A program made the position numbers and the translations under genes. Shown piece after piece: positions 8,215 to 17,021 of a stretch of DNA of 64,000 nucleotides; the first letter of the stretch is position 1; every line of letters starts with the position of its first letter. The stretch comes from an uncultured Sutterella sp. (GTDB lineage: Bacteria; Pseudomonadota; Gammaproteobacteria; Burkholderiales; Burkholderiaceae_F): NCBI GenBank assembly GCA_937943605.1, contig CALEAW010000084.1:1-64000 (forward strand), read 5' to 3'. The notes under the pieces are model-generated. The model saw only the letters and a list, made by a program, of their open reading frames with translations. It did no database searches and was not told the origin of the DNA.

Positions 8215-9552
8215 ATGCTACGCCTATTTCCTCATACGCCAGAAAAAACGGTGCCCGCCCCTACGGTTCGCTTAGCGGACGCGCATTGGCCAGTCCCTTT
8301 TAAACAAGGACTTGAATATTCGCCGCCCGCGCGCGGCCCTTGGACGATTGTACATGTTGGCATGTTGGTTCCCGAATGCCATGAAATCTTTGTCTGCGCG
8401 CAAGGATGCTTGCGTGGTGTGGTGCTATCTGCTGCCGAAATGGGTTTACAGCGCCGCTTTTCGACCATTACAGTGACTGAAGAGCATCTGCGTGATGGGC
8501 AATTAGAAGGCACGATTATTGAAGGCGTGAGTCACATCTTAGAAAGGCTTCCGAAGCGCCCGCCGGCTGTGCTCATTTATTCGAGCTGTTTACATCACTT
8601 CTCGGGCGCAGACTTGGGCTGGGCTTATCGCAAACTCTCAGCCATGTACCCAGACATCGTCTTTACCGATGCCTATATGACACCGACCTTGCGTAAGAGC
8701 GAGATGCCGCCAGACAACAAGATGCGTCGTCAGCTCTACCATGGTCTTCGCCCGCTTGATGACCCCAAGGGTGGTTTGCTGCTTGCGGGCACTCTAGAAG
8801 TCTTTGGTCCCGAATCAGACTTTTCGCGTGCCGCTCAAGAAGCAGGTGTCCCTTTTTATGAAATCGCAGCCCTCAAAACGTATGAGGACTATCAAGCGAT
8901 GGCTAACGCTCGTCATGTCGTCACCATTAATCCTGCTGCAAAGCAAGCCGGAGATTTTTTAGAAAGTCGTCATGGGATGGCTCATCAGACGCTGTTACTT
9001 GACTATGACGAAGACCGCATCGATCGTGCACTTGCCGACCTCTGTGAATTCTTGAGTATTCCGATGTGGGATACGACGGCACAAAAAGCGGCCGCACGCG
9101 CTGCACTCTCGCTCGCTGCGGACACCCTTCATGGGCGCCCTGTGGCCATTTGTCAGACCGCGACCACGCGTCCCATTGCCCTGGCTTTACGTTTAGTCAA
9201 CGCCGGTATTCATGTGACGGATCTCTATTGCGATGCGTTCTTGCCGTCCGACAAAGCGGACTTTGAGGCCTTGCAACAAAAAGCCCCTGACATTCGTGTG
9301 CATCCAACGATCGTGCCCGAAATGCGCTTTGCGGCGCCTGCTCAAAAGCGCGATGACATCGTGGCGATCGGGCAAAAGGCCGCCTTCTTTACAGGCGCCA
9401 CGCATATGGTGAACCTCATTGAAGGCGGTGCCTACTGGGGTCACGTAGGGATGCGTCAATTGGCTTTAGACTTGATTAAAGCCGCCAAGACGCCTGTTGA
9501 CGTTGATCGACTCATTAGTGTGAAAGGATACGGGTGCAACGGATGCTGCTAG
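8215..9552 (+). CDS. NifD-like catalytic subunit of a nitrogenase-like reductase
   Basis: A 445-residue oxidoreductase/nitrogenase component 1 protein. ATG at 8215 follows GAGGAT (8205-8210), eight bases after the NifH-like stop. Likely cluster ligands lie at C55/C61/C65 (VPECHEIFVCAQGC) and C125 (YSSCLHHFSGADL, equivalent to the third P-cluster cysteine of NifD). Near the C-terminus GGAYWGHVGMRQLA (404-417) resembles the active-site region of the family. The protein ends with GYGCNGCC, a cysteine-rich tail unusual for the family. Its last codons overlap the next gene, so the two are translationally coupled. Family membership is clear in outline; it is too divergent to assign to a known reductase (chlorophyllide, F430, methylthio-alkane) by eye. 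Confidence 0.8.
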   Translation: MLRLFPHTPEKTVPAPTVRLADAHWPVPFKQGLEYSPPARGPWTIVHVGMLVPECHEIFVCAQGCLRGVVLSAAEMGLQRRFSTITVTEEHLRDGQLEGTIIEGVSHILERLPKRPPAVLIYSSCLHHFSGADLGWAYRKLSAMYPDIVFTDAYMTPTLRKSEMPPDNKMRRQLYHGLRPLDDPKGGLLLAGTLEVFGPESDFSRAAQEAGVPFYEIAALKTYEDYQAMANARHVVTINPAAKQAGDFLESRHGMAHQTLLLDYDEDRIDRALADLCEFLSIPMWDTTAQKAAARAALSLAADTLHGRPVAICQTATTRPIALALRLVNAGIHVTDLYCDAFLPSDKADFEALQQKAPDIRVHPTIVPEMRFAAPAQKRDDIVAIGQKAAFFTGATHMVNLIEGGAYWGHVGMRQLALDLIKAAKTPVDVDRLISVKGYGCNGCC

Positions 9553-10715
9553 ATTACACACAAAGCTCCATGTCGACCTACACGGCCGACTGCTCTGGCG
9601 TTGCCAGTGCCCTTTATGAATTGGGTGGCATGACCGTCATTCATGATGCGTCTGGTTGCAACTCCACCTATTCAACCCATGACGAACCGCGTTGGACAAC
9701 AATGCCTTCAGCCGTCTTTATTTCGGCCCTCACCGAAATGGATGCAGTGCTTGGTAATGACCAACGCATCATTGACGATATGGTCGATGCAGCCACATCG
9801 TTGACGCCAGCCTTTATTGCGATTGCTGGTACACCGATTCCGATGATGACTGGAGCTGACCTCAAAGGCATTGCACATCTGGTTGAACAACGAACCCGTA
9901 TTCCGAGTTTTGCCGTCGAAACCAATTCCATGCGTGCCTATAGTGTCGGTGCCGCCAAAGCTTGGATTGAACTTGCGCGTCGTTTTGTCTTGCCGACTGA
10001 ACCGCGTGCCGGCTCCTTTGGCATCAATTTATTAGGCGTGACACCGCTCGACTTTTCGACAGGTCCCATGCTCGAATCACTTCGTCAGGCCGCTAAGCGT
10101 GCGGGGTACACTATTAATACCTGTTGGGCGATGGGTGACAAACTCGAACACCTGGCGGGCACTGCGGCCGCGCGTGTGAACGTCGTGGTGAGCGCCTCCG
10201 GGCTACCTTTAGCGCAAAGTTTAGAGCGTGCCTTTGGCATGCCCTACGTCTGTGGGTTGCCCGTAGGCGATTTAACCCCACGTTGGCACGCCGCCATTGA
10301 ATGGGCTGCTCGTCACCGCCAAAGCGTCACAACCGAACAATTCTTTGGTCAAGAAAGAGGCGGCTCCGAAGTCGCCATCTTAGGCGAACCCTTGCAAGCC
10401 GCAGCCATCGCTACGGCCATGAACCTTGCGCACCCAGGCACCGCGCGTGCCCTCTCGCCCTTACCCTCTTTAGGGATTGACGCACCGATTCTCTCGACAA
10501 ACCTCTCTGAAGACATGATTCGTGAAACCTTGCGTGGCACGCGTGTCCTCGCAGCGGACCCTCTTTTTGATTTAATCGCTGAAGAAGCTAACGTCACCCA
10601 CACCGTGGCCTTCCCTCATGAAGCCTGCTCAGGTCGCCTATATCGTGACATGATGGTCAATCCTTTTGATCATCAGGCCTTAGAACGCTTCTTTGACCAA
10701 ATTTTTGCGGAGTAA
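9534..10715 (+). CDS. NifK/NifN-like subunit of a nitrogenase-like reductase
   Basis: A 393-residue partner of the NifD-like protein, expected to form a D2K2 heterotetramer. GTG at 9534 lies five bases after AAAGGA (9523-9528); ATG at 9543 is an alternative. Either choice overlaps the preceding gene. C20 and C42 (HDASGCNSTYS, with HDEPRW following) fit the first two cluster cysteines of the K family. The third position, expected about 58 residues later as Cys, reads T100 (IAGTPIPMMTGADL). The bridging cluster therefore probably differs from a P-cluster and may be a [4Fe-4S] centre as in NifEN or DPOR. The protein is short compared with NifK (about 520 residues). Confidence 0.78.
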   Translation: MQRMLLDYTQSSMSTYTADCSGVASALYELGGMTVIHDASGCNSTYSTHDEPRWTTMPSAVFISALTEMDAVLGNDQRIIDDMVDAATSLTPAFIAIAGTPIPMMTGADLKGIAHLVEQRTRIPSFAVETNSMRAYSVGAAKAWIELARRFVLPTEPRAGSFGINLLGVTPLDFSTGPMLESLRQAAKRAGYTINTCWAMGDKLEHLAGTAAARVNVVVSASGLPLAQSLERAFGMPYVCGLPVGDLTPRWHAAIEWAARHRQSVTTEQFFGQERGGSEVAILGEPLQAAAIATAMNLAHPGTARALSPLPSLGIDAPILSTNLSEDMIRETLRGTRVLAADPLFDLIAEEANVTHTVAFPHEACSGRLYRDMMVNPFDHQALERFFDQIFAE

Positions 10716-10719
10716 AAAA

Positions 10720-11835
10720 ATGCAGTTTTTAGGTAAATTGACAGCATTCGGTTGTGCTTTGGCCATGATGTCCGCAACGTCAGGACTTGCTGCTCGCACC
10801 ATTGTTGACGATAACGGCACTGAAGTTGAAATCCCAGAAAAGATTAACCGCGTCGTTGTCACTAACATTTTGCCGCTCGCTTCGGCTGTCACTGTCTTTT
10901 TAAATGACGGCAAAGCGGTGGTCGGTATGCATCCGGCCTCTTACTCTGCTGCCCAAACTGGGCTTTTAGGTAAGCTCTACCCAGACGTCCTCAAGGCTGA
11001 TACATCCTTCATGCAAGGGGCGACTTTGAATGTCGAAGCCCTCATGGCTTTAAAGCCTGACCTCGTTTTAGTGAACGCCCCTGACCGTCGCACGATGGAT
11101 ACCATTCGTAATGCGGGCATTCCAGCTTTTGGTATTAGTCCGAGCAAGTGGGATTACGACATCATTGAGACCCATGCCCAGTGGATGAAGAGCTTGGCCA
11201 AAATTTGGCCAGAACACGAAGGTAAAGGCGCGTTGATTGACAGTCGCTCCAAGGCCATTGCCAAGATGGTCGCGGACCGTACGGCTGACCTCAAAGACCA
11301 TGAACGTCGTCGCGTTCTCTTCCTTTACCGCTATGACGCTCGTCAGATTGTGACCTCGGGCAAGCATTTTTTTGGTCAATACTGGTGTGACGCATCCGGC
11401 GCAAAGAACGTTGCTGAAAGCATTCAGGCAGATAACGCCAATGCCATTGTGTCGATGGAGCAGATCTACGCCTGGAATCCTGATGTGATTTTCATTACGA
11501 ACTTCACGAAGGCAATGCCTGAAGACCTCTACACCAATGCGATCGCTGCTCACGACTGGTCTGAAATCAAAGCCGTCAAAGATCAGCAGGTCTACAAGAT
11601 GCCACTTGGGATCTATCGTAGCTACACGCCGTCTGCTGATACGCCGTTGACCCTCCTTTGGATGGCCAAGAAGATCTATCCCGAACGCTTTGCTGATATT
11701 GACCTCAATAAAGAGGTCAAAGCTTGGTACAAGGACGTGTTTGGCGTTGAGATTACGGACGCTGACGTCGACAGCATGTTCCACCCGACCGTCAAAGGTA
11801 GCGCTAACGCCACGGTTCCCACGCGAGCTCGTTAA
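10720..11835 (+). CDS. periplasmic substrate-binding protein of a type II (BtuF/FecB-like) ABC importer
   Basis: A 371-residue TroA-like binding protein. ATG at 10720 is four bases after the preceding stop and is preceded by GCGGAG. A signal peptide ends near GLAA (residue 25); no good lipobox is present. The mature protein starts TIVDDNGTEVEIPEKINRVV, the normal opening of siderophore, heme, cobalamin or molybdate-type binding proteins, and later shows EALMALKPDLVLV and a C-terminal lobe with WNPDVIFIT. The ligand cannot be read from sequence: the class binds chelated iron, corrinoids, heme and, in MolA, molybdate or tungstate. The tight linkage to the nitrogenase-like genes suggests it captures either the substrate or a cofactor metal. 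Confidence 0.88.
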   Translation: MQFLGKLTAFGCALAMMSATSGLAARTIVDDNGTEVEIPEKINRVVVTNILPLASAVTVFLNDGKAVVGMHPASYSAAQTGLLGKLYPDVLKADTSFMQGATLNVEALMALKPDLVLVNAPDRRTMDTIRNAGIPAFGISPSKWDYDIIETHAQWMKSLAKIWPEHEGKGALIDSRSKAIAKMVADRTADLKDHERRRVLFLYRYDARQIVTSGKHFFGQYWCDASGAKNVAESIQADNANAIVSMEQIYAWNPDVIFITNFTKAMPEDLYTNAIAAHDWSEIKAVKDQQVYKMPLGIYRSYTPSADTPLTLLWMAKKIYPERFADIDLNKEVKAWYKDVFGVEITDADVDSMFHPTVKGSANATVPTRAR

Positions 11836-11840
11836 ACACT

Positions 11841-12902
11841 ATGACTCCTATGACGACGCATTCTCGTCCACGAAGTGCGCTTGCTGAGGCCGCTGCCGTC
11901 AAGCACTTTCGATTGATCCTTTGTACGCTCACAACGTTGCTTTTAGCGGTTGCCATCGCGTCTCTCTGTATGGGACGCTTTGAACTCACGGTCATGCAAG
12001 TCTTTGCGGTCTTGATGCCTGACGGTTGGACAGCGATTGAACCCACACGCATGATGGATAACATTGTGCTCAATGTCCGTTTGCCGCGCGTTTGCTTAGC
12101 CATCATCGCAGGCGCTGGGCTTGCCATGTCGGGCGCCGCCTTTCAGGCGCTCTTTGCTAACCCTTTAGCTGCGCCCGATACTTTAGGGGTTGCAACAGGC
12201 GCCTCTTTTGGTGCGGTATTGGGCATTCTTTGGGGCTGGACAGGCATGGGCATTCAGATCATGTCCTTGATCACGGGACTCTCAGCCGTCTTCTTTGTGA
12301 TCATGATTAGCCGCGTGCGAGATACGAGTTCTATCCTCATGATCATCCTTTCAGGGATGGTCGTAGGGGCGCTCTTCTCGGCGTTAGTATCGCTCGTCAA
12401 ATATGCCGCAGACCCACAGGACGTCTTGCCCTCGATCACCTTTTGGATGATGGGGGCACTCACGGGCGCCACCAAGCAATCCGTCTTGGCTGGTACCCCT
12501 ATGGTGCTACTCGGCATGATCATTTTGTGGCTTTTACGTTGGCGACTCAATGTCACGACATTGCCTACCGACGAAGCCGCTAGCCTTGGGATTCCTGTCA
12601 AACGCATTCGTGCGGGTGTTATCGTCGCGGCCACTATGATTACAGCCTCAGTGGTCTCCATGTGTGGTCTCATCGGTTGGGTAGGGTTACTCGTACCGCA
12701 TGCTGCCCGTATGGTCTTTGGGGCCAATAACCGCTATGTATTGCCTGCTTCGATGGTGATGGGAGCACTCTTTATGCTCATCATTGACACCGTGGCGCGC
12801 ACCGCAACACAAAGCGAAATTCCAGTCTCGATTCTGACAGCCGTCGTGGGCGCCCCTTTCTTTATTTATCTCCTTCGCCGCACAGGCGGCATTGCGGGGT
12901 AA
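11841..12902 (+). CDS. FecCD/BtuC-type ABC importer permease
   Basis: A 353-residue inner-membrane permease with about ten hydrophobic segments after a 23-residue cytoplasmic start. Family blocks seen: RLPRVCLAIIAGAGLAMSG (N-terminal, the RLPR motif), QALFANPLAAPDTLGVATGA, and the ATPase-coupling loop ASLGIPVKRIR followed by GLIGWVGLLVPHAAR. It forms the channel of the importer with the flanking binding protein and ATPase. The ATG is five bases after the preceding stop. Confidence 0.92.
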   Translation: MTPMTTHSRPRSALAEAAAVKHFRLILCTLTTLLLAVAIASLCMGRFELTVMQVFAVLMPDGWTAIEPTRMMDNIVLNVRLPRVCLAIIAGAGLAMSGAAFQALFANPLAAPDTLGVATGASFGAVLGILWGWTGMGIQIMSLITGLSAVFFVIMISRVRDTSSILMIILSGMVVGALFSALVSLVKYAADPQDVLPSITFWMMGALTGATKQSVLAGTPMVLLGMIILWLLRWRLNVTTLPTDEAASLGIPVKRIRAGVIVAATMITASVVSMCGLIGWVGLLVPHAARMVFGANNRYVLPASMVMGALFMLIIDTVARTATQSEIPVSILTAVVGAPFFIYLLRRTGGIAG

Positions 12903-12905
12903 CTT

Positions 12906-13706
12906 ATGGCACTTGAAGTCATTCAGGGCGGCTTTGCTTGGCCTAACCGTGACCCCGTGCTCATGAACGTCAACTTTGAGTTTGATGGCAAGGGCGTCAT
13001 GAGTATTTTGGGACCCAACGGCGCAGGTAAAACCACCCTCTTACGCTGTATGCTCGGGCTACTTCAATTTACCGAAGGCGAAGCCCGTTTAGATGGCAAA
13101 CCCATCTCTCAATGGAAGCCTCGCGACTTTTGGCGCACGATTGGCTACGTGCCCCAAGCAAAGCTTCCGGGCTTTGCGTCGATGACGCTTGCCGACATGG
13201 TCGCTTTAGGGCGTAGCGCTCACATAGGGCCTTTTAGCCTTCCGAGTGATAGCGATTGGGCGATTGTCGACCGTGTCATGGAAGACGTGGGGATTGCGCA
13301 TTTAGCAGGTCGCCTTTGTAGTGAAGTCTCGGGCGGCCAGTTCCAACTCGCGCTCATTGCTCGTGCACTGGCTGCAGAACCCAAGATTTTGGTGCTCGAC
13401 GAACCAGAATCTAATCTCGACTTTCGTAATCAGATGGTCGTCTTGCAAGTGATCGAACGCCTCACCGATCAAGGTTTAGGCGCCATCATCAATACGCATT
13501 TTCCAGCGCACGCCTTAGAGATCTCGAACAAAACCTTGCTCGTACCTCGCCATCGACCGCCCATCTTTGGCAACACACGCGACATCATGACTGAGGAAGT
13601 TTTGACCGACGTTTTTGACGTGCAGGTGCGTATCCGTGAATTGGATCTCCCCGAACGCCTTTATACCTGTGTGGCTGCCGTCACACCTAGTCGCGCAAAG
13701 ACCTAG
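12906..13706 (+). CDS. ABC importer ATPase, FecE/BtuD type
   Basis: A 266-residue nucleotide-binding subunit. Walker A GPNGAGKTT (about 38-46), Q-loop GYVPQ, signature SGGQ (about 143-146), Walker B ILVLDEPESNLD and the switch histidine in NTHF are all present. It starts three bases after the permease stop and is the last gene of the operon, followed by a terminator. It powers import through the FecCD-type permease. Confidence 0.92.
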   Translation: MALEVIQGGFAWPNRDPVLMNVNFEFDGKGVMSILGPNGAGKTTLLRCMLGLLQFTEGEARLDGKPISQWKPRDFWRTIGYVPQAKLPGFASMTLADMVALGRSAHIGPFSLPSDSDWAIVDRVMEDVGIAHLAGRLCSEVSGGQFQLALIARALAAEPKILVLDEPESNLDFRNQMVVLQVIERLTDQGLGAIINTHFPAHALEISNKTLLVPRHRPPIFGNTRDIMTEEVLTDVFDVQVRIRELDLPERLYTCVAAVTPSRAKT

Positions 13707-13719
13707 GCCCTCAAACACG

Positions 13720-13757
13720 AGTCCTGCTTGACATTGAACTCATGCAGGACTTTTGTT
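13720..13757 (+). terminator. terminator of the nitrogenase-like/ABC operon
   Basis: Stem GTCCTGC / GCAGGAC with a 16-base loop and TTTTGTTT tail, 14 bases after the last stop of the operon. Confidence 0.75.
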
Positions 13758-13774
13758 TATCTGCGAGTAAAAAC

Positions 13775-14500
13775 TCACAAAGTTTGACGTGAGGCCTCAC
13801 GAACCAAAGCCTCAAAAAGCGCCAAATGGCGTGGCGACAGATGGGTGAGCATCTCAGGATGCCATTGCACACCGACCATCCAATGCGCTTGAGGAGCTTC
13901 GATCGCTTCAATGACTTGGTCGTCAGAGCACCAGGCAGTCACCTTAAAGCCAGTCGCCACGTCACGAACTGCCTGATGATGTCGGCTATTAACCATCAAT
14001 GGCTCGGCTCCTACGACCTGGGCTAGACGTGAGGTCGAATCGATCGTCACGCTGTGCTTAGTCACAGCGTAGTCTTCGGGTTGATTATGTCGATCGGGAT
14101 CTGTTTGACATTGACTTGGCAAGTCTTGCCACAAAGTGCCGCCTAACGCACTATTTAAAACCTGCATTCCTCGACAGATTGCCAAGGTTGGACATTGCGT
14201 TCGCCAAGCCCAGCGTGCCACGTAGGTTTCGAGGGTGTCACGCGTAGCATCAATGCGTCCGAGTTTCGGATGCGGCTTTTCGCCAAAGAGACGCGGATCA
14301 CAATCCACACCGCCAGTCATCAAAAGACCGTCGGCCTTTGCTAAGTAGACATCAATTTCACGAGCAACCACCGTCAGCGGCAACAAAAGCGGCAAGCCAC
14401 CCGCTCGCAGAATCGCGTCAAAGTAATGCTGACGAACGCCAACCACGTGGCTCACAGGGTCTCGAGCAGGCGTCACAAGAATGATCGGTGGCATGGACAA
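13775..14500 (-). CDS. class I glutamine amidotransferase-like hydrolase (peptidase C26, PuuD-like)
   Basis: A 241-residue protein of the gamma-glutamyl-gamma-aminobutyrate hydrolase family. The catalytic triad is visible: C109 in LAICRGMQ, H214 and E216 in GVQWHPE. Also seen are the family motifs TGGVDCDPRLFGE and DATRDTLE. PuuD splits gamma-glutamyl-GABA to glutamate and GABA in putrescine breakdown; no other put/puu gene is nearby, so the substrate is uncertain. A second ATG two codons downstream (14494) is an equally possible start. Confidence 0.85.
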   Translation of the reverse strand: MSMPPIILVTPARDPVSHVVGVRQHYFDAILRAGGLPLLLPLTVVAREIDVYLAKADGLLMTGGVDCDPRLFGEKPHPKLGRIDATRDTLETYVARWAWRTQCPTLAICRGMQVLNSALGGTLWQDLPSQCQTDPDRHNQPEDYAVTKHSVTIDSTSRLAQVVGAEPLMVNSRHHQAVRDVATGFKVTAWCSDDQVIEAIEAPQAHWMVGVQWHPEMLTHLSPRHLALFEALVREASRQTL

Positions 14501-14515
14501 CCAAAACCTAAAAAG

Positions 14516-14549
14516 AAGGGACCGCCTCGACAGCCATCGAAACGGTCCC
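14516..14549. terminator. terminator between the C26 hydrolase and the PiT transporter
   Basis: Stem GGGACCG / CGGTCCC. On the minus strand it is followed by TTCTTTTT, which suits the transporter gene ending at 14562. The plus-strand tail (TGTTATTTTT) is weaker. Confidence 0.7.
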
Positions 14550-14561
14550 TGTTATTTTTAA

Positions 14562-16799
14562 TTACTGAGCCGATGGCGCAGTCTCTGTCGAAGCATCCTT
14601 TTGGGATTCAAGCCCAGCCTCTAACTCGGCCTGCAGGAGCTTCACCATCATGTAGCGGTTGAGCACTTCGCGAGCAAAGAGGAGGTAACCCAAGTAGAGT
14701 TCGCTCTTGCGGAGCGAAATTTTTTCTTCGCCAATTTGCACCATAAAGTCTCGCTGTGCTTCTTCGATAAATTCGAGCGTTTGCGTGCAGCGAACCGGCA
14801 CGAAGTTTTCGCGAATTTCATCGAGCTTTGTCGCAAGAATCTTGATGTTTTCGCGCATACGGCCTCTGAAAGGCGAGTGCGAATTGTCAACGTAGTTTTG
14901 CGCCACCCCCATTTGGTCACGCAAAGCGTGGCTCACTTCTTTCATGCTTGTAAAGGCACGATAGTAGAAATTACGGGCATCTCTGTCAGCCTTAGAACCA
15001 CCGCCTTCGAGGGCCATGTTGTAGTACTCGCCACGGCGCACAGAAATGACGTCAAAGAACTGCGCGGCATCACCCTTAAGTTCACGAAGCTTCGCAGCAT
15101 CTTCATCCAAGAAGGCATTCAAGCCATTGGCATAGAGCGCCAACGTGGTATTCAAGTTGCTGTCGACCGATTCGGTCAAGAGTTCGCCAATACTTTCCTT
15201 GTCACCTTTATCAATGCGATCGACGTTGGGATTGTCTTCTTTTTCGTCCTTCGCAAAGAAGTTCGTACGAATGACAACGCACAAAGCCAAAACCATCAAC
15301 AAGAGCTGAAGCGGTTCACCCCAAGAAATAAAGAGCATGCAGATCGTACCGCAAGCCGTAAAGGCCGTGAAAGCTGTCATAAACCAGCCAGAGATCACGG
15401 TTAAAACGCCCGAAATACGATAGACCGCCGATTCACGGTCCCAAGCACCGTCAGCCAACGAAGAACCCATCGCCACCATGAAGGTTACATAGGTCGTCGA
15501 CAGCGGCAACTTTAAGCTTGTCGCCGAGGCGATCAACGCAGCAGCCAGCACCAAGTTGACGCTCGCACGGACTTCGTCAAAGGGTAACTCCACTTCACCT
15601 GGCGCCAACTTCTTCTTTTCAAAACGAAGTGCCAAACTCTTCAAAATCGAGACTGGAATGATCTGATGAACAATTTCGTTCATGCGAATCGCACCACGCA
15701 CAGCCACACGAGCAGGCATTGAAGAACCAAATTGTTCCTTACCACCTCGAGCGGAAGACGCCAAGCTAATAGACGTACGGATGACGCGGTGTGCCTTCTT
15801 TGAGAACCAGAGCGTGAGCACCATCACAATGCCCGCACCAAACAGGAAGAAGGTCGGCGTACCATCGTTATTGCGTAAGCCTTCCATCGTGAAGGTCATC
15901 GGGTCGGCCCCTTCAACCGCGCTAAAGATCTGATAAGAATCTAATGCAGCGAGCGGCACACCAATAAAGTTCACCAAGTCGTTACCAGCAAAAGCGAAGG
16001 CCAACGAGAAGGTGCCCGCCAAGATAATGACTGGGAAGATATTGACACGAAAGAGCGTAATGAGAATCTGGAAGAAGACCGTAAGTCCCGCGAAACAGCA
16101 AAGCAAGAGTTCGCTTGTATTGGCTTGAATCCAAGCTAACCACTCAGGCTGCATGAAAGAGGCACCCTTAGCTCCCTTGATCACGAGAAAGTAGAAAACG
16201 GCCGTGAGCGAGACACCACCATAAATGCCGCCGAACCAACGGTAATAGCGCTCGTAGTGGAAAGAGAAAATCAGACGTAATAAGTACTGAACGAGTAAAC
16301 CAGCAAAGAAAGCAATCACGACCGACATCAAAATAGCCATGATCATTGCCAATGCTTTACCCGAATTCAGGTAAAGCCCAAGATCAGCAATAGGTGCGCC
16401 GCTTGACCAAACTTTCCAACAAGCCAAAGCTGTTGCACCACCTAACAATTCAAACACAATCGAAACCGTTGTCGAGGTTGGTAATCCGAGAGAGTTGAAT
16501 GTATTCAAAAGCAAAACGTCGCAAACCATCACTGCCGTAAAGACAATGATCACCTCATGAAACGTGAAATGTTCAGGTACAAGAACACCTGTGCGAGCGA
16601 CTTCCATCATGCCCGACGAGAATGTGGCACCTAAAAGCACCCCTAAACTCGCGACGGTCATAATGACCCAAAAGGGCGCGGTCCGAGAACCTACGGCCGA
16701 GTTAAGAAAGTTCACAGCGTCATTGGAGACGCCGACAAAAAGGTCGATAATCGCCAAGGCACCAAGTAGGGCTAAGGCGGCAAATATGAATGTATCCAT
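14562..16799 (-). CDS. PiT-family inorganic phosphate transporter with a C-terminal PhoU-like helical domain
   Basis: A 745-residue protein. The N-terminal signature GVSNDAVNFLNSAVGSRTA (23-41) is the PiT family repeat, and the matching second signature, LKLPLSTTYVTFMVAMGSSLADGAW, is about 435 residues in. Many hydrophobic segments span both halves. After residue about 510 the protein becomes charged and helical (about 230 residues) and resembles a PhoU/DUF47-type domain, which in other bacteria is a separate gene beside pit. Expected role: cation- or proton-coupled phosphate uptake, with the cytoplasmic tail as a regulatory part. The fusion makes it much longer than E. coli PitA (499). Confidence 0.88.
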   Translation of the reverse strand: MDTFIFAALALLGALAIIDLFVGVSNDAVNFLNSAVGSRTAPFWVIMTVASLGVLLGATFSSGMMEVARTGVLVPEHFTFHEVIIVFTAVMVCDVLLLNTFNSLGLPTSTTVSIVFELLGGATALACWKVWSSGAPIADLGLYLNSGKALAMIMAILMSVVIAFFAGLLVQYLLRLIFSFHYERYYRWFGGIYGGVSLTAVFYFLVIKGAKGASFMQPEWLAWIQANTSELLLCCFAGLTVFFQILITLFRVNIFPVIILAGTFSLAFAFAGNDLVNFIGVPLAALDSYQIFSAVEGADPMTFTMEGLRNNDGTPTFFLFGAGIVMVLTLWFSKKAHRVIRTSISLASSARGGKEQFGSSMPARVAVRGAIRMNEIVHQIIPVSILKSLALRFEKKKLAPGEVELPFDEVRASVNLVLAAALIASATSLKLPLSTTYVTFMVAMGSSLADGAWDRESAVYRISGVLTVISGWFMTAFTAFTACGTICMLFISWGEPLQLLLMVLALCVVIRTNFFAKDEKEDNPNVDRIDKGDKESIGELLTESVDSNLNTTLALYANGLNAFLDEDAAKLRELKGDAAQFFDVISVRRGEYYNMALEGGGSKADRDARNFYYRAFTSMKEVSHALRDQMGVAQNYVDNSHSPFRGRMRENIKILATKLDEIRENFVPVRCTQTLEFIEEAQRDFMVQIGEEKISLRKSELYLGYLLFAREVLNRYMMVKLLQAELEAGLESQKDASTETAPSAQ

Positions 16800-16925
16800 T
16801 CGGTCTTCTTCTGCCAGTTATTATTTACGTTTCGTATCAACCAACGATTGGCTACGATCAGTGACAGTTCCTGACAGTCTGCAATCAGTCGTAATGCTTG
16901 GATTTTAACGAACCAGAGCCGTGAT

Positions 16926-16960
16926 AGGGAGATCAGTTAGGGCTATTCTCCCCTTTTTTT
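16926..16960 (+). terminator. short hairpin with T9 upstream of the PiT gene
   Basis: GGGAGA / TCTCCC stem followed by nine T on the plus strand. No plus-strand gene precedes it, so it either ends an unseen antisense or leader RNA or is fortuitous. Confidence 0.3.
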
Positions 16961-17021
16961 TTCGTTTTTTTTACCTTTTTATGAATTTTCGTTGAAATCC
17001 TTCTCAAAAACTCGGTTTCGT

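Noticed and set aside
7337..10715. A true N2-fixing nitrogenase
   Set aside because: The D and K subunits are short and divergent, one P-cluster cysteine is missing in K, and no cofactor-assembly genes are present.
7337..10715. Chlorophyllide reductase or coenzyme F430 reductive cyclase
   Set aside because: No chlorophyll or methanogen genes are nearby, and the host is a proteobacterium with an importer in the operon. F430-type CfbCD also has a single D-type subunit and not a D/K pair.
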